The position numbers and the translations under genes are program-made. A stretch of 64,000 nucleotides of DNA from Membranipora membranacea (taxonomy: Eukaryota > Bryozoa > Gymnolaemata > Cheilostomatida > Membraniporidae): positions 6,151,501 through 6,215,500 of the forward strand of contig OU612074.1 in assembly GCA_914767715.1 (NCBI GenBank). Reading direction: 5' to 3'. Positions 1 to 9,924 of this stretch are shown here, one piece after another (the stretch's first letter is position 1; every line of letters starts with the position of its first letter). The notes under the pieces were generated by a model, which worked only from the letters and a program-made list of their open reading frames with translations, did no database searches and was not told where the DNA came from.

Positions 1-865
1 AAGTATTGGTTGAGGCTCAAAACTATAAAGGCTGATGGTTTATCAGGGCAGGAATTATCCCTCAACTAGCAAATAAACCAGGAAAAAACCCAACTATGCT
101 TTATAGGAAAATACTCACGCCCGGTCTCAAGAGGATTAGCTTTATCTTCATCGGCACAACGTTTCAGTGATTCAACCTTGGCTTTAAGTTTCTCACTAGC
201 TTGGATGGAACTCTCAAGCTTGCGTGACAGCTGAGAGGTGTAGACTCCAATGTATATGAATACTACGATCCATAGAAAATGGAAACTCATAGTTAGCATG
301 ATACCTGCTGTTGAATGGAACTTAGTCGTCTGCTTTTCTTTACCTCTTTGACTACTTTTTTCCTTTTTAATCCCATAACTACCATGTGGTGTTTGATAGT
401 CTGATGTCTGACCGCGTGGTTTCGGATAGTCTGATGTCCGACCGTGTGGTTTTGTATAGTCTGATGTCTGACCGCGTGGTATTGGATAGTCTGATGTCCG
501 ACCATGTGGTGTTGGATAGTCTGATGCCTGATGTTGATCTCTTAAACTAAAATAGTTATAAGGTCAAGCGTGAGACTTCAAAGTAATTCATGGCAACCTT
601 AGAAACATAAACAAATAGCTCTATTGACTGTTGATTGATCTACTAACTACCGTTGCTGAATAAGGTCTACTAGTGAGGTAACGGAGGGTGACATATCGTA
701 GTGATAAATAGTGGTATGTCTTAGGGTGATTGTCTTAATCAGAAATCATGACACATATTTGAGGCCCTAGCCTTGACAACCTGTCTGTTTTTCAACATTT
801 ATGTAATCTGAAGTACTCACACAGAAATGGCTAAATGAAACTTACTTTAAATTCTTTTTTGGGTA
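1..865 (-). pseudogene. Membrane-anchor exon, left inverted copy (probably decayed)
   Basis: On the minus strand, 299-66 encodes a transmembrane segment (MSFHFLWIVVFIYIGVY) followed by a short heptad-like coiled coil, ending near LETG at a likely donor GTGAGT around position 107. The same N-terminal design occurs at 4380, 12062 and 25673. In the intact relatives the protein starts M-[ED]-K-E; here the equivalent codon is ATT, so no ATG stands at the expected start and the first Met lies just before the TM segment. Upstream (about 535-385) the frame stays open through five imperfect 30-bp repeats that would read as TSDYPTPHG-type decapeptides. The whole arm is an inverted duplicate of 3890-4680. 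Downstream exons would lie outside the window. It is either a pseudogene fragment or a gene starting at an unseen upstream exon. Confidence 0.5.
385..535. repeat. 30-bp tandem repeat, five units
   Basis: Five consecutive imperfect 30-bp units, core ATCAGACTATCC plus an ACCACRYGGT block when read on the minus strand. They lie in frame with the membrane-anchor exon and would encode TSDY-P-x-P-[HR]-G decapeptides. The mirror copy at about 4185-4295 has three to four units, one with a 1-bp deletion that breaks the frame. Confidence 0.75.
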
Positions 866-1833
866 ATCATTCATTGCCGCTTTTGGGTTTTGATTCATTT
901 CAGCGGTGTAGTACTAGTACAACCTAGTTTTGATGTGAAGTTTCATAACAAAACACAGCGCAGAGCAAAGTGACTGGTATGAAGTTCAACAATACAATAT
1001 CCATCCTGAAACAGCATGACAAAATTTTAATACATTAGGAGCTACAGTAGACTGGGATTAGTGAACAAAATCTACTCATGAACAGACTCAGCACAACAAC
1101 AAGCCAAAACCCATCAGCCAATCGAAACAAAACCATGACACAAGCACATAGGTCAATTCAGAAATGCCAAATAATAAAACATCTGTAGATAACACTACAG
1201 AAGCAATATCAATCACAGACAATGCACCCATTGTTGGCTTGAATCCCAGGCTAGAGCTATGACAGCCGATAGTGATGCGTTTATTCGACACTTTATAATA
1301 AATGATGCAAATCACCGAAACGTTCTTGAAAAAAAAGCAATCAGTATAGAACCTATTTTTTACATAAGTTTTTTTGTGATCATTGAACTACAGCAGTTCC
1401 AAAAGAGGAATCAAATTGTACACGCAGTTCTTATCTCAATATGAGGTTTAGGGCGGCCAAATAGTATCTGCTAATCAAGAACGCTTGCTGAAGAGTACAT
1501 TTGCAATGCTGATCAAATGCGCTCATAGGGTGTTGTTAAGCAAGGTGTGGGGTGAGTAAATGTGCATGATGTTTCAACAACATAGTCAAAAGAAATCTAG
1601 TTCCAGTCTTTCTTTTCCAGAAAGATTATTTTTCTAAGAGTTCAACTAACCATGTAATGAAATCATTATACATTGCGCAGCAGTACCAAAGGCTCTGCCT
1701 TCTGCAATAACAACCTTTTCTACTGTTTCCTACCTCGCTAAAATGACACAATGTCATCGAATAAGGTTTTTGTTCAGCTATTCATATTCAGTAGTGTGGC
1801 AGCTTTACAAGTGGTTGGTTTAAAAAAAAATGT
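540..1833. other. Non-coding stretch
   Basis: Up to about 865 this is the outer part of the left inverted-duplication arm, matching 3890-4180. From 866 to 1833 I see no domain, no exon-like segment and no clear repeat; short open frames here resemble nothing. Confidence 0.5.
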
Positions 1834-2085
1834 AGTAGGAGGTAGCTCAGTTTGTTAGAGCGCCGTCTTCAACATGCAAGTGATGAAGGTCGTGGGTTCA
1901 AATCCCACTGCAGTCTATCATCTACTGGGGTTTGGTTGGCCCATAGGAGTGCTCCGACATGCCCGCAAGCTGAGAACAAAACTGGCGCAGCCTTGCCATT
2001 ATTGCAAAATAATATTTTGCCGCCCATGCTACGAGATGTGGCGTGTGATATGACATCCGATTTTAATCAACCTTTTAATCAGGTA
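1834..2085 (+). mobile_element. tRNA-derived SINE, copy 1
   Basis: The head carries a tRNA-like A box (GTAGCTCAGTTTGTTAGAGCG) split over positions 1845-1865 and a B box (GGGTTCAAATCCC) near 1893-1905. A body with the segment GTGCTCCGACATGCCCGCAA near 1948 follows. Head and body match the copy at 36307 and more loosely 61281, so this is a dispersed SINE rather than a working tRNA gene. The open frame running through it (1852-2142) is not a protein gene. Confidence 0.75.
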
Positions 2086-2141
2086 ATGTTCAAAATTGTG
2101 AGTAGTAGAAATTTTTTAATGACAATAATATCTCAACAATA

Positions 2142-2625
2142 AACAGTTTTCTGAGCTCTAATTTATGCCTCAATTCGGAGTTGTCCTCTCTCCAGTTTGG
2201 TACTTTTAACCCATGCCGCATAGGAAAAACCTGTTGAAAGAGGGTTATCTTGAAAACGGCTTATGTTAGGATAAAAATCATTTTTGATTCAGAGTCTGCA
2301 CCATTGAAAACCCTAGGAGACAGGGTTTCCAAATCATTGGAGGCTTGAATGTTGATAAACCTTAATTATAGTGACGAAACTCATGAAACAGGCAGAAAAT
2401 CCTATAATTGACTATCCAAATACTAAAATTGTTTCCCAAAATCTGTCCATATGAGTTTTCAATGCTGCAGATTCTGAATCAAAAATAATTTTATCCTATT
2501 ATAAGCGGTTATCAAGATAACCCTCTTTTCAGCACGTTTTTCCTATGCGACGTGGGTTAAAAGTACCAAACTGGAGAGAGGACATCTCTGAATTGAGGCC
2601 TTAATCAGAGCTCAGAAAACTGTCT
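2142..2625. mobile_element. Foldback MITE, ~180-bp terminal inverted repeats
   Basis: The left arm (2142-2319) and right arm (2436-2625) are reverse complements with scattered mismatches. Both begin CAGTTTTCTGAGCTC at the outer ends and share the block TCCAGTTTGGTACTTTTAA. The 120-bp centre is unique. No coding capacity. I could not define an unambiguous target duplication. Confidence 0.8.
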
Positions 2626-3039
2626 ATAACTACATGACGCTGATTCGAGCTATGTTTTGCATTGACGGGGACATGCAAACTGTTACTGAATGTGGATGTT
2701 CCACAGTAGGGAAACCATCTCTTTTGCCAATTAAGCGAAGAGTTAAAAGCTGACTTTCTAAAATGTATGTCAAACCTCACTTTAAGATGCGATTTGACCT
2801 TCTCTTATGTTGATAATGAGCATTGCAAGAAACAAAGAAGTTGATCTCCAGGTAAGATTTCTGAATTTGAACTAGTGCATCATATATCGTAGCCATGTAA
2901 ATTTGGATCAGGGCCATCAATACACACAGTCTGCAGTGAGTATGCCACCATTGAAATGATGATAAAATAGTCAAACAATGTATGACAGCAGGAGTTACAT
3001 TTGTATTTGAAGTGTATGTAGTGAAATGTAGATACTTAT
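2626..3039. other. Non-coding stretch
   Basis: I see no recognisable gene or repeat between the two foldback elements. Confidence 0.4.
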
Positions 3040-3048
3040 GGTATATCA

Positions 3049-3178
3049 TAGAACAAGTTTAATCCAATTGCCTGCATTCCTGTTGCTCCCTTCCACTGGT
3101 CACGTGACAGGCAAAGGCAGCGCGACCAGTGGATCGGTTGCGACTCGGAATGCAGGCAAATGGACCAAACTTGGTCTA
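3049..3178. mobile_element. Palindromic MITE with 9-bp target duplication (MULE-like)
   Basis: This 130-bp element begins TAGAACAAGTTT and ends AAACTTGGTCTA, with long arms (CCAATTGCCTGCATTCC and its complement). It is flanked on both sides by GGTATATCA (3040-3048 and 3179-3187). A 9-bp duplication is typical of Mutator-like transposition. Related copies lie at 11130-11229 and 47846-47972. Confidence 0.8.
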
Positions 3179-3187
3179 GGTATATCA

Positions 3188-3889
3188 TGGTCAGCAAAAC
3201 TGAGGAGAAAAGATTTCAACCTTTTGTTGAGATGAAAAAATGCAGTACAGAGTTTGAAGTTTTTTGTTGCTGGCAGAATATCACATACCAGATTTTTCTT
3301 TGATCACATTTGCAAAAGAAATATCTTCTTATGGCAATTTCTTCTTTCTTCTTGATACTAAACAAGCAATGATTATTTTTGTTAGGAGCAATCAAATCAT
3401 CCTTAGATCAATCTACGACACTTCTAGTCAGGCAGATGCTACTGCTACCGCAGGGACTACAATTACTCCTACCTCATTGTTATCAAGATATTAGAATGAA
3501 TTATGAATGCTTTTATGTAATTTTATCTGCCATGGTTCTTGATTTTTTAGTTACATGTCCTTTAAATGCTATACACCATATTATATCGATATTTCTGTTT
3601 TCTTTGTACAAGTCCTGTACACTTCTTCGTCACCAGATTAAAAATGGAATATATAAATTGCACTCTGTCAAAAATCAAGTTGAGATATTAAAAATATCAA
3701 AAATATTGTCATAATGTTTCCGAATGGCTATGGTATTGTTGAACTTCACATCAGTCTGTTATCTAATGAAATTTCACCTCAAACTACGTTTTGCTTGTGC
3801 GACACCTCTACAGTGTATAAGAAGCCAAGTGCAGCAAAGTGTAATAACCCAAGAGGTTCAATAAATGTAAACGTTAATGTAAATGTAAA
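3188..3889. other. Non-coding stretch
   Basis: AT-rich sequence with short open frames (for example 3379-3714) that show no domain, no signal peptide logic and no paralogue in the window. I treat it as non-coding. Confidence 0.4.
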
Positions 3890-4680
3890 CTCAAGAAAGA
3901 ATTCAAAGTAAGTTGCGTTTAGCCATTTCTGTGTGGATACTTCAGATTACATCAATGTAGAAAACAGTCAGGTTGTCAAGCCTAGGACCTCAAATACGTG
4001 TCATGATTGCTGATTAAGACAATCACCCTAAGAAATTTCACTATTTAACACTAAGAACGGCAGTTAGTAGATCAATCAACAGTCAATAGAGCTTCTTGTT
4101 TATGTTTCTTAGGTTGCCATGAATAACTTTGAAGTCTCTCCCAATATTACTATTTTAATTTAAGATATCAACATCAGAAACCTGACTATCCAACATCACG
4201 CGGTTGGACATCAGACTATCAACACCACGTGGTCAGACATCAGACTATCCAACACCATGTGGTCAGACATCAGACTATCCAACACCACGCGGTAGTTATG
4301 GGATCGAAAAGGAAAAAAGTAGTCAAAGAGGAAAAGAAAAGCAGAGGACTAAGTTCTGTTCAACAGCGGGTATCTTGCTAACTATGAGTTTCCATTTTCT
4401 ATGGATCATAATATTCATATACATTGGAGTGTACACCTTTCAACTGTCACGAAAGCTTGCGAGTGACGTTCAGGCTAGTGAGAAACTTACGGCCACGGTT
4501 GAATCACTGAAAGGTTTTTCAGATGAAGAGGAGGCTAAACCACTGGAGACTGAGGTTGAGTTTTTTTTTTTGGAGAATAGTTGAGTCTTTCCTGGCTTAT
4601 TTGCAAGTTTGGGGATAATTCCTTAACTGATAAACAATAACTTCATATTTTATTGCTTCAACCAAGATTTGTGGGCTTTG
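3890..4680 (+). pseudogene. Membrane-anchor exon, right inverted copy
   Basis: Positions 4375-4560 encode the same TM segment plus coiled coil (MSFHFLWIIIFIYIGVY, then QLSRKL and SEKLTATVESLK) as the left copy. It is very close to that copy and more distantly related to the anchor exons at 12062 and 25673. The start codon equivalent to the MEKE start of the intact relative is ATC. The donor seen in the left copy (GGC-GTGAGT) reads GAG-GTTGAG here, a weaker site, and is followed by a T-run. The arm is reverse-complementary to 1-865. If functional, it would be the first coding exon of a type II membrane protein, and the LDLa exons at 8374-9395 are the nearest downstream ectodomain. That join is a guess. 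Confidence 0.45.
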
Positions 4681-4689
4681 AAAATTTGT

Positions 4690-5540
4690 TTTAGGAAGCG
4701 CTGAGCAAATACACACAAAATGAATATCCTTTAAAGTAGCAGACAACCACAAAAGTTGTATTTTGATGTTTGATGCGTAATGATATACTCCTAAATTTGT
4801 GTGTCATAAATAAATATTGAATTAGAAAACCTGAATCATTTCAATTGCAAACACTCTACTTCCATTTTGTTTCAGTAATACCCATACCCATATTGATTGG
4901 CCAAGTTTTAATACTCTCCAACTAAATATATTATTGGAACAGTGTAAAGTATAAAATTCAACATTTTTAGAATTAAAGTAGTTATCTTTTGTATGTTTCA
5001 ATTTGAAGATATAAACAGTCAACTCAATTACAAAATTATCCAAAATAAAACAATATTATTGCTCTCAATAAAGAAAATTACGCATTTCTACGAGATTATA
5101 AACATAACATAGCTTCTCAATTTAATTCAGATTAATGCGGCCATTGGGGTTTAGGGGCTGCCGACTGCCCTGTGGTGCATAACCAGAGGTTATACCTTGA
5201 ATTTTCATTTCTGAGTATGTTGCCCATCTGTATAGGCAAATTGCAAGTCGATTCATGATTAGTGGGGTCAGGGTTGTATGCTACTTAAAAATGATTCTGA
5301 CAGCATCAGGTTTTTTTATGTATCATTCTATTCCTTTCAATTATATATACTTTTTATTGTTACTTTATCTACAATTATTTTTTTGAATGTCTTGCGTGTA
5401 GTGACAGAAAAAATAGGAAAACAGGAAGGAAATTAGTAAAGAATTATAACTTGTAGTATTTTTTGTGTTTTAGTTGACCGCTGTGACAATGTGAAAGACA
5501 ATTTTCCAGAAAAAAATCTGGAGCATTTCAATACAACATT
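4690..5540. other. Non-coding stretch
   Basis: AT-rich, with no gene or repeat recognised before the minisatellite. Confidence 0.4.
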
Positions 5541-5550
5541 TTAAAGCCAA

Positions 5551-6030
5551 GAATACATAGCCCTACAAAGCCATATATAGCCATACGTAGCCATACGTAG
5601 CCATATATAGCCATATATAGCCATACATAGCCATACATAGACATACATAGCCATATATAGCCATACATAGCCATACATAGCCATACATAGACATATATAG
5701 ACATACATAGCCATACATAGCCATACATAGCCATACATAGCCATACATAGACATACATAGCCATACATAGCCATACATAGACATACATAGCCATACATAG
5801 CCATACATAGCCATACATAGCCATACATAGCCATACATAGTCATATATAGCCATACATAGCCATACATAGCCATACATAGACATACATAGCCATACATAG
5901 ACATACATAGCCATACATAGACATACATAGCCATATATAGCCATACATAGCCATACATAGCCATATATAGCCATACATAGCCATACATAGCCATACATAG
6001 CCATACATAGCCATACATAGCCCTACGTAG
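5551..6030. repeat. 10-bp minisatellite, about 48 units
   Basis: Consecutive 10-bp units of CCATACATAG with variants ACATACATAG, CCATATATAG, ACATATATAG and CCATACGTAG, kept in exact 10-bp register for 480 bp. Because 10 bp is not a multiple of 3 and the minus-strand unit has no stop, all three minus-strand frames stay open and read MAMYGYVWLC-type peptides. These are artefacts of the repeat, not genes. Confidence 0.95.
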
Positions 6031-6454
6031 CCAGCAAGGAGAGGAATAAGAATCCAACTGGGAGATGAATGTAAATTTCTGATATGAATTAGATGATATA
6101 TAATATGACAATTACTGCCATTTTATGGAAAGGCCCTCTTTTGGAGAGAGAATATATCGTGGTGATAGGTTGCCATGTAGGGAAGATATGACCCGCATAT
6201 TTTTTGCACTAAATAGACAATTTCTTTCCTTTCTCTTTGTCTCTAACTGTGACCACTACCAGCAAGAACAGCTGTTTAGTTTGGTCTTGGCTAGTTTGTA
6301 TGGAGGTGTAAAGACATTGATCTGCCATAGATGACGACAATTTTGCATTCACGACCTCGTATAATGCAGAATTGCATACTACTATAACCCGGATATTATC
6401 GAGCGTTCCTTTTATCATGATGTTATTGCCTTGAGTTGTCGAATCCAGTTTCTT

Positions 6455-8240
6455 CTGTAATAATAATAATAATAAAGTTTAATTATGAAACGCTTAATAA
6501 AATTGTTTAAAAACAATGATTTCTAAGCGTTGTACATGCGATAAAAGGTTAATATAGAAACATATTCTATGAAATAAGCCTGTTGCTGGTAAAAGGAATA
6601 AAATTGATAAAAATTTTGTTATCATAAATATAGTTAAAGAGATGAGATAAAAAGATGAAAGATAAGATAAGATAATTAAAACCTACAAGTGGTAACTGCC
6701 CAGCACCAAAAAATCCACTATAAAACCTACATAGATGGGATATAAGCTTCCCGTTTTAAACTGTGACTTAACTGAGGAGGTGGAAGAGAGATCGCGAAGG
6801 TAAGATGGAAGGAGTTCAATACATCTGGTAAAGTGGAATTAACGGATCTGCCACCCACTGTTTTTAGCCTACATTTAAAATTGCTCACAAGAGTGTTGGC
6901 TAAGTTGAAACGAGTGGTTCGGGCATGCTTAGAAGTAGTGAAAGATTGAGAAATGTAGGAAGGGATGAGATGGGGATGATGGACGGTTTTATGAGCCATG
7001 ATTGATATTTTGAATTTTTATCTGGACCTGATGGGTAGCCAGTGCAGTTTAACCCTGGCTTCAGTGGCTGATGAGTAATGGTTTGTACCTGTGATACATT
7101 TGGCGAAGGAATTTTGAATGATTTGGAGACATGAGATGAGATTGTCAGGTAATGCGTAGAAGAATGATTTACATAAATCAAGCCTGCTTGTTAAGAATGC
7201 ATGTATGGGTATCGAAAACTGGCTTTCAGGAATATATGTTCTGATTGATTTCAGTCGTTTTAGCTGAAGGAAACATGATTTTCGAACATCACTGACGTTA
7301 GTTTAAAAATCTAACTTAGAGTTCATGATCACGCCAAGATTACGAACAGTGGCTGAAGTAGGAACAGAGACATGATCAGTTAATTCGAGTGATGAAAATG
7401 AGGATGATTGTTTATTGCATGAAAATGGGATGAATTGAGTTTTTGCAGGATTAAGTTTCAAATGGCTGTTTTCAATGAAGGAGGAGATGATCGAAAAAGC
7501 CTGCTTGACTCTTGACCTTGCTGTTATTTCATTGTTGATGGATTCACTCTCACCGAAACTCACCCAGAACTGGGTGTCATCAGCGTCATGTGAAATTTTA
7601 CCCCGATATTATCACCTAGACTAGGTAATGAGGCCATCACACAATTAAACAAAATACGGGCAAAGTACGCTGCCTTGAGTCACACCTACATTGCAAGGTA
7701 CAGGATCAGATAACTCAATGTTGATTTTTACTTTGAAAGAGCGATCGGTCAGATATGAATTTATCCATCTGAGAACAGAACCGCCAACCATGAATTTAGA
7801 TGAGATCAAAGAAAGGAGATGTTCAAGAGAAATAGTGTCAAAGGCTGCTGACAAATCAAAGAGAATGAAGAACACTGTGCGTCTACGATCTAGCTGCTGA
7901 CATAAAGACGAATGGACATGCTGCAGAGCTGTCTCCACGCTATGTCCTTGACGGTACGCTGATTGGTGTGCATCCAATAATGAATTGGTGTCAAGATGAG
8001 CTGTGAGCTGCTTTCCAACAGCAGTCTCTAATACCTTAGAAATGAAAGATAGATTAGATACGGAACGATAAGATGTAAGAGATTCTACATCTAGGTTAGA
8101 AGTCTTGATGAGTGGTGCAATGTGCGACTGTTTGTACAAATCGGGGAAAACTGCTGATATCAGGGATGGATTGACCAGTTTAGTAACAAGAGGCAACAAA
8201 GATGGCCAGACCATGGAGAACTGTTTAGACATCTGATGGT
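6455..8240 (-). mobile_element. 5'-truncated non-LTR retrotransposon (CR1/L2-like), dead
   Basis: Minus-strand reverse transcriptase in three broken frames (8232-7645, 7563-7303, 7181-6727). The RT core shows DLSAAFDT, then GVTQGSVLCP near 7660, then ADDTQFW near 7585 (active-site aspartates) and an SHLKLNPAKTQ block. A 1-bp loss in the residue before ADD and further frame breaks show it is inactive. The endonuclease domain is missing, so the copy is 5'-truncated near 8240. A (TAA)n-type microsatellite at 6459-6475 sits at the 3' end, as in CR1/L2 elements. Clade assignment is by motif style only. Confidence 0.8.
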
Positions 8241-8373
8241 ATAAAAATCATATGGCAATTCCTTTTTATTTCCTTTATGATCATCATCCTGGTCTTAGAA
8301 ATTTGGAGTGAAAATCCTTTTTCATCCAGTCACTCTTCATAGATGTATAGGATATATTACTCCTGTTTTGCAG

Positions 8374-9395
8374 CATGCCCTTTTCCTGGTATGTTTGTTT
8401 GTGGCAACGTCAGTCGAAGATGCCACGTAGCTGAAGAAAGATGTGATGGAGTGAAGGACTGTGGAGATGGAGACCTCACAGATGAATTGAATTGTGGTAT
8501 AATATTACAGGATATAACATGTTATAATATTAAATCATAATTTTCGATATTATTTGACCAGCCGTTCATAAAAAAGCCCAATATTATCCTTACGCAAGAT
8601 GATCTCCATATATATAACACAGTGTACATGATAATCTTAACCAGATCTGACCAACACTGCTGAACAGCTTCTATCATGTTTGACTCTCACAAATCAATAT
8701 TGTTATATTATATTAAATATTACATTATATCTATTTTGTTGGTCAGTTTGATGATGGTAGAATTAATATATTTTATTATATTTCTTCATATTGGCTGTGC
8801 TATTGACCTATTAGTAACCAACGCATCCCAAATTAAACTAGAACTTCATATCTTGTAGAGAATTATTTGTGCGTCGATGCGCAGTTCAAGTGTGACAATG
8901 GCAAGTGTAGACCTGATTCGTATCAATGTGGTGATGGAAGTGATAAGCATGAGAAATGTGAAACTTCAGGTTAGTAATAAACATCTTCAAACTCAAAATC
9001 CAATCAAAGTTGATCGAGTTATCAACAAAAAATATTCTTTAACTTTAATATAAAAGCATTGCAATGTCACAACAAAAGTGGATAGCACAGTGGCGTCGCG
9101 TTGTGGGGAATGCACTGAGTTAGGGAGGAAGCTCTAAGCCTGAAGCTCCAAGTCCAAAGTGTAAATAAATGTATATGGGGGGAGCTGTCAGTGTATCATC
9201 ACAATCTGGACATACTTCTTTAGGATCCTGTAAACGATGGGAATTTGAGTGTGTTGATGGTCACGATTCTTTCAATGATGCGTATACTGAGAAGACTGAT
9301 GTGCGCATAGACAATAAATATGTGATGACACCAATGACTGCTCAGATGGCTCGGACGAAGATGAAAAACTCTGTAGAAAGGAAAAAGTTACATAG
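8374..9395 (+). CDS. LDL-receptor class A repeat protein, 3' exons (third repeat frameshifted)
   Basis: Three exons with matching phases. Exon 8374-8496 follows TTTTGCAG and encodes a complete LDLa repeat (CPFPGMFVC through CDGVKDCGDGDLTDELNC). Exon 8859-8969 encodes a second (YLCVDAQFKCDNGKC then CGDGSDKHEKC). Exon 9224-9395 starts SCKRWEFECVDG and ends NDCSDGSDEDEKLC then a stop. LDLa repeats are ~40-residue, six-cysteine, calcium-binding extracellular ligand-binding modules. In the third exon the two halves are in different frames: one base seems lost near 9322, so the uncorrected frame misses the acidic calcium-binding end and some cysteines. The start of the gene is not identified. The membrane-anchor exon at 4375 is a candidate, with a LINE inserted between. 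It may be a recently broken gene or contain a sequence error. Confidence 0.65.
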
Positions 9396-9924
9396 CAAAA
9401 TATATACATTTAACATTTTTGTTAATCCCAGGTTCATTGAGACATCCAGGCTGATCATTTTCCCCTTCGCTATCATGAATTTTTTTTTTAAATTAACTTT
9501 TGCCATTGATGGTTGAGCTTATTCTGGTTACCATAAGTGAACCAGCTATACAAGGTCAACAGGATTAATGAAGATTGATTTTGTGGTTTACCATATCAGG
9601 CTTTTTGTGGGCATCAAGTTAATGGTGTTTGCTTAAATTGAATGTGCCTAACCAAGTTATTAATATAAGAATTATACTTACAAGGTCAAATCTGTCTGCC
9701 CTATTTGACTGTGCTAACATTTGATTAGATGGGGAATGCATATACCTTTACTTGCCATTATTGGCTACTGTTTTTTGTGATGACAGAGAGGGCCATTAAC
9801 GCTGCACACAGAGTTTTGGAAACAACACAGTGCACCTGCTGGGTTTATGATTGTATCCAGAGCAGACCTGGCCCAGAGCCAAAGTAATAACAACTTCCTT
9901 CCATGCAAGTGTCTTTTCAGAGCA
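9396..9924. other. Non-coding stretch
   Basis: I see nothing recognisable before the left arm of the large foldback element begins. Confidence 0.4.

Noticed and set aside
1852-2142. 96-codon frame
   Set aside because: Runs through the SINE and part of the foldback element.
5528-6111. Long minus-strand open frames reading MAMYGYVWLC repeats
   Set aside because: They are translation of a 10-bp minisatellite, open in all three frames, with no non-repetitive coding flank.
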